Below the pieces are notes generated by a model that made no database searches, was not told the DNA's origin, and was given only the letters and a program-made list of their open reading frames with translations. Of a stretch of DNA of 9,414 nt, positions 6,060 through 9,414 are shown piece by piece; the first letter of the stretch is position 1, and every line of letters begins with the position of its first letter. The position numbers and the translations under genes were made by a program. Location of the stretch: the NCBI GenBank assembly GCA_040904405.1, contig JBBDTK010000042.1:1-9414 (forward strand), in the 5' to 3' direction. Source of the stretch: VRUE01 sp040904405 (GTDB lineage Bacteria; Actinomycetota; Thermoleophilia; Solirubrobacterales; 70-9).

Positions 6060-6217
6060 GCCTGAATCCACCGGTATCGGCGAGACTTTCCGCTTCGCAG
6101 GCCGAGTCGGGGGCAAATTCCCGCTCACCCAGGTAGTGGTGCTACCTGGGTGGAGGGAATTGGCTCCCGGCGAAGGGATGCGGAGCGGAAAGGCCGGCGA
6201 GATCGGTGGATTCAGGC
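6060..6217 (+). repeat. 158-bp imperfect hairpin in the thiolase leader
   Basis: Paired blocks in nested order are GCCTGAATCCACCG (6060-6073) with 6204-6217, perfect 14 bp; CTTTCCGCTTCGCA (6086-6099) with 6179-6192, 13 of 14; AATTCCC (6116-6122) with 6155-6161; and CACCCAGGTAG (6126-6136) with CTACCTGGGTG (6142-6152), perfect 11 bp closing a TGGTG loop. Together they make one long arm with internal loops. It fills the space directly upstream of the thiolase ribosome site. A weak -10-like CATAAA at 6049-6054 would start RNA almost at its first base. It may be a structured 5' leader or a palindromic repeat element; I recognise no known riboswitch. Confidence 0.8.
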
Positions 6218-6236
6218 CAAGACGAAAGGCCCGCTG

Positions 6237-7412
6237 ATGCCCAGCACCGTCATCCTTGGAACCGCACGCACGCCCTTCGGCAAGATGGGCGGGACCCTCT
6301 CCTCTCTCGACGCCACCGACCTCGGCGGCCGCGTGATCGAGGCCGCCCTGGAGCGCTCCGGGGTGGACCCCGAGCAGGTCGACCAGGTCGTCTTCGGCCA
6401 GGTTCTGCAGGCCGGCCAGGGCCAGATCCCCTCGCGCCAGGCGCAGATCAAGGGCGGCATCCCCAAGCAGGTGCCCTCGGAGACCGTCAACAAGGTCTGC
6501 GCCTCGGGCATGCGCTCGCTCGGCATCGCCGACCAGGCGATCCGCGCCGGCGACACCGAGGTCGCCGTCACCGGCGGCATGGAGTCGATGAGCCAGGCGC
6601 CGCACCTGCTGCCCGGCGCCCGCTTCGGCTACCGGATGGGCAATGTCGAGGCGATCGACGCGATGGTCCACGACGGCCTCACCAACCCCTTCACCGAGAA
6701 GCAGATGATCGACGAGGCGAGCGAGGTGTCGAACGAGCTCGAGATCACCCGCGCCGACATGGACCGCTTCGCCGAGCGCTCGCACCGGCTCGCCGCCGAG
6801 GCGACCGACGCCGGCCGCCTCGCCGAGGAGATCGTCGGCGTCACGGTCCGCTCTCGCAAGGGCGAGAGCACGATCGAGGCCGACGAGGCGATCCGGGCCG
6901 AGACCACGGTCGAGACGCTGGCCGGGCTGCGGGCGATCGGCGGCGATGACGCCACCCACACCGCCGGCAACGCGCCCGGCGTCAACGACGGCGCCGGCGC
7001 GATCGTCGTCGCCTCCGCGGATTGGGCGGAGCAGGAGGGCCGCGCGCCGCTGGCCCGGGTGCTCGCCTACGGCACCGTCGCCGACGACTTCCCCTACCTG
7101 GCGAAGACGCCGGCCAACGCCGCCAAGCAGGCGCTGGAGAAGATCGGCAAGAGCCCTGAGGACGTCGACCTCTGGGAGATCAACGAGGCCTTCGCCTCGG
7201 TCGCGCTCAACTCGATGCGGATGCTCGGCGTCGAGGAGGAGAAGGTCAACGTCAATGGCGGCGCGATCGCCCTCGGCCACCCGATCGGCGCCAGCGGCGC
7301 CCGCATAATCGGCGCCCTGGTGCATGAGCTGGGTAGGCGCGGCGGGGGCCTCGGCGTCGCCGCGATCTGCTCCGGCGGCGGCCAGGGCGACGCCATAATC
7401 ATCGAGGTCTGA
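6237..7412 (+). CDS. Acetyl-CoA C-acetyltransferase (thiolase II type)
   Basis: A 391-residue thiolase that would interconvert two acetyl-CoA with acetoacetyl-CoA, or cleave short 3-ketoacyl-CoAs. The catalytic triad is complete: Cys88 in NKVCASGMRS, His348 in GGAIALGHPIGASGAR, and Cys378 in AICSGGGQGDA. ASGMRSL, GGMESMSQAP and NEAFA (316-320) are further family landmarks, and the length equals the usual 390-395. The ATG at 6237 gives the standard opening MPSTVILGTARTPFGK and has AAAGG 7 nt upstream. The frame is open to an ATG at 6150, but that extension would translate half of a hairpin and is rejected. The gene lies upstream of the acyl-CoA mutase genes on the same strand, separated from them by a 58-bp inverted repeat. 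Degradative or synthetic direction cannot be told from sequence. Confidence 0.96.
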   Translation: MPSTVILGTARTPFGKMGGTLSSLDATDLGGRVIEAALERSGVDPEQVDQVVFGQVLQAGQGQIPSRQAQIKGGIPKQVPSETVNKVCASGMRSLGIADQAIRAGDTEVAVTGGMESMSQAPHLLPGARFGYRMGNVEAIDAMVHDGLTNPFTEKQMIDEASEVSNELEITRADMDRFAERSHRLAAEATDAGRLAEEIVGVTVRSRKGESTIEADEAIRAETTVETLAGLRAIGGDDATHTAGNAPGVNDGAGAIVVASADWAEQEGRAPLARVLAYGTVADDFPYLAKTPANAAKQALEKIGKSPEDVDLWEINEAFASVALNSMRMLGVEEEKVNVNGGAIALGHPIGASGARIIGALVHELGRRGGGLGVAAICSGGGQGDAIIIEV

Positions 7413-7461
7413 TGCGAGGGGCTGCGCGCCGCTCGAAGACCTCCCCGCCTCCCCCGCGCCG

Positions 7462-7519
7462 CTAGGCGTGTGGTGGGTTTCTGGTCTATATGACCGATAA
7501 CCCACCACAGCACGCCTAG
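7462..7519 (+). repeat. 58-bp inverted repeat between thiolase and mutase genes
   Basis: CTAGGCGTG (7462-7470) pairs with 7511-7519, TGGTGGGTT (7471-7479) with 7499-7507, and GGTC (7483-7486) with GACC (7492-7495), closing a TATAT loop; the only interruptions are a CAG bulge and a small internal loop. It starts 50 nt after the thiolase stop and its right end overlaps the mutase -10 box. It could terminate thiolase transcription (no T-tract), act as an operator, or be a palindromic repeat copy. Confidence 0.8.
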
Positions 7520-7522
7520 ACT
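7517..7522 (+). promoter_or_regulatory. -10 box of the acyl-CoA mutase, leaderless-type
   Basis: TAGACT ends 6 nt before the ATG at 7529, so the transcript would begin at the start codon; there is no Shine-Dalgarno. Its first three bases belong to the right arm of the 58-bp inverted repeat, so a protein or DNA structure on the repeat would affect this promoter. Confidence 0.45.
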
Positions 7523-7528
7523 GTTCGC

Positions 7529-9129
<1,601 letters not shown>

Positions 9130-9242
9130 GGGCCAATCCCGGCAGGGGTTCCACTTAACTTTTTCCGAAGACAGTTGTGGGCTGTCCGTCGGCCGAGCCG
9201 CGGAAAAAGTACAAGACGTTCCACCCCTGCCGGGATTGGCCC
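9130..9242. repeat. 113-bp inverted-repeat element between mutase subunit genes
   Basis: GGGCCAATCCCGGCAGGGG (9130-9148) and its exact reverse complement (9224-9242) are perfect 19-bp arms. Inside, CTTTTTCCG (9159-9167) pairs exactly with CGGAAAAAG (9201-9209), and GTTCCAC occurs as a direct repeat next to both outer arms (9148-9154, 9218-9224). The left arm starts on the base after the mutase stop codon. Long terminal arms and a non-coding interior resemble a MITE or palindromic repeat; no clear target duplication is seen. A terminator or processing signal is the alternative. Confidence 0.85.
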
Positions 9243-9263
9243 CCGATCGGCTTGGCTGGCTCG

Positions 9264-9292
9264 TTGGCCGCCGTTCGAGGGTCCACTAGTGT
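9264..9292 (+). promoter_or_regulatory. Promoter of the cobalamin-binding subunit gene
   Basis: TTGGCC at 9264-9269, a 17-nt spacer and TAGTGT at 9287-9292 make a reasonable sigma70-type promoter 10 nt before the ATG at 9303. It suggests that the small-subunit gene can be transcribed on its own despite the damage and repeat element upstream. Confidence 0.45.
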
Positions 9293-9302
9293 TTCCGCCG
9301 CA

Positions 9303-9414
9303 ATGGAGGCAGCAACCGCCCGCAAGATCCGCGTCGTCGTCGCCAAGCCCGGCCTGGACGGTCACGACCGGGGGGCGAACATAATCGCCCGCGCCCTGCG
9401 CGACGCCGGGAAGA
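9303..9414 (+). CDS. Acyl-CoA mutase small subunit, cobalamin-binding domain (partial)
   Basis: The first 37 codons of a B12-binding-domain protein; the gene runs off the window. The opening MEAATARKIRVVVAKPGL leads into DGHDRG (19-24), the D-x-H-x-x-G motif in which His21 is the lower axial ligand of cobalamin. The flanking Lys-Pro-Gly-Leu and Ala-Arg-Ala-Leu-Arg-Asp-Ala-Gly segments are typical of the separate small subunits (about 130-140 residues) that pair with stand-alone large subunits such as IcmA or HcmA. Its position right after the large-subunit gene supports that pairing. No strong Shine-Dalgarno precedes the ATG, but a promoter ends 10 nt upstream. The motif is intact, so this subunit looks functional whether or not the large subunit is. 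Confidence 0.93.
   Translation, partial: MEAATARKIRVVVAKPGLDGHDRGANIIARALRDAGK

Noticed and set aside
6150..6236. Thiolase start at the ATG at 6150
   Set aside because: It lies in the hairpin and adds 29 basic residues; the ATG at 6237 has a ribosome site and the standard thiolase opening.
9155..9346. Short open frame on the minus strand within the inverted-repeat element (63 codons), and an 86-codon one at 9105-9365
   Set aside because: Both read through the repeat arms and the small-subunit promoter and start; no ribosome site or domain supports them.

Overview
The window is high-GC DNA with GC-rich third codon positions, GTG as well as ATG starts, and several genes that appear to be transcribed without a leader. 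This points to a high-GC actinobacterial-type organism. A Thermoleophilia/Solirubrobacterales-like source is my guess from overall protein style; no ribosomal or other phylogenetic marker is present.

Layout. (1) Positions 56-499 (+): a small PRC-barrel protein. (2) Positions 570-3427 (-): an aldehyde dehydrogenase followed downstream by a short-chain-type acyl-CoA dehydrogenase, separated by about 200 bp of imperfect repeats. The acyl-CoA dehydrogenase carries an in-frame insertion made of a perfect 30-bp tandem duplication. (3) Positions 3603-4447 (+): a two-gene HTH/nucleotidyltransferase cassette with the layout of a toxin-antitoxin module, reading away from the aldehyde dehydrogenase. (4) Positions 4460-5905 (-): leucyl aminopeptidase PepA. 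(5) Positions 6237-9414 (+): an acetyl-CoA acetyltransferase, a B12-dependent acyl-CoA mutase large subunit interrupted by a frameshift near its 3' end, and the start of the cobalamin-binding small subunit, which runs off the window.

The metabolic genes fit short or branched acyl-CoA metabolism: aldehyde to acid, acyl-CoA desaturation, thiolysis, and carbon-skeleton rearrangement. The mutase would probably be auto-annotated as methylmalonyl-CoA mutase, but its substrate-pocket residues (Phe70, Gln188) match isobutyryl-CoA mutase instead.

The non-coding DNA is the most unusual part. Almost every intergenic gap holds a substantial inverted repeat: 36 bp around the aldehyde dehydrogenase -10 region, a 158-bp imperfect hairpin filling the thiolase leader, a 58-bp hairpin overlapping the mutase promoter, and a 113-bp element with perfect 19-bp arms between the mutase subunit genes. 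Several genes have a TANNNT -10 box only 6-10 nt before the start codon, suggesting leaderless mRNAs; the aldehyde dehydrogenase and thiolase instead have Shine-Dalgarno sequences. No rRNA, tRNA, CRISPR array, transposase or phage gene was seen.
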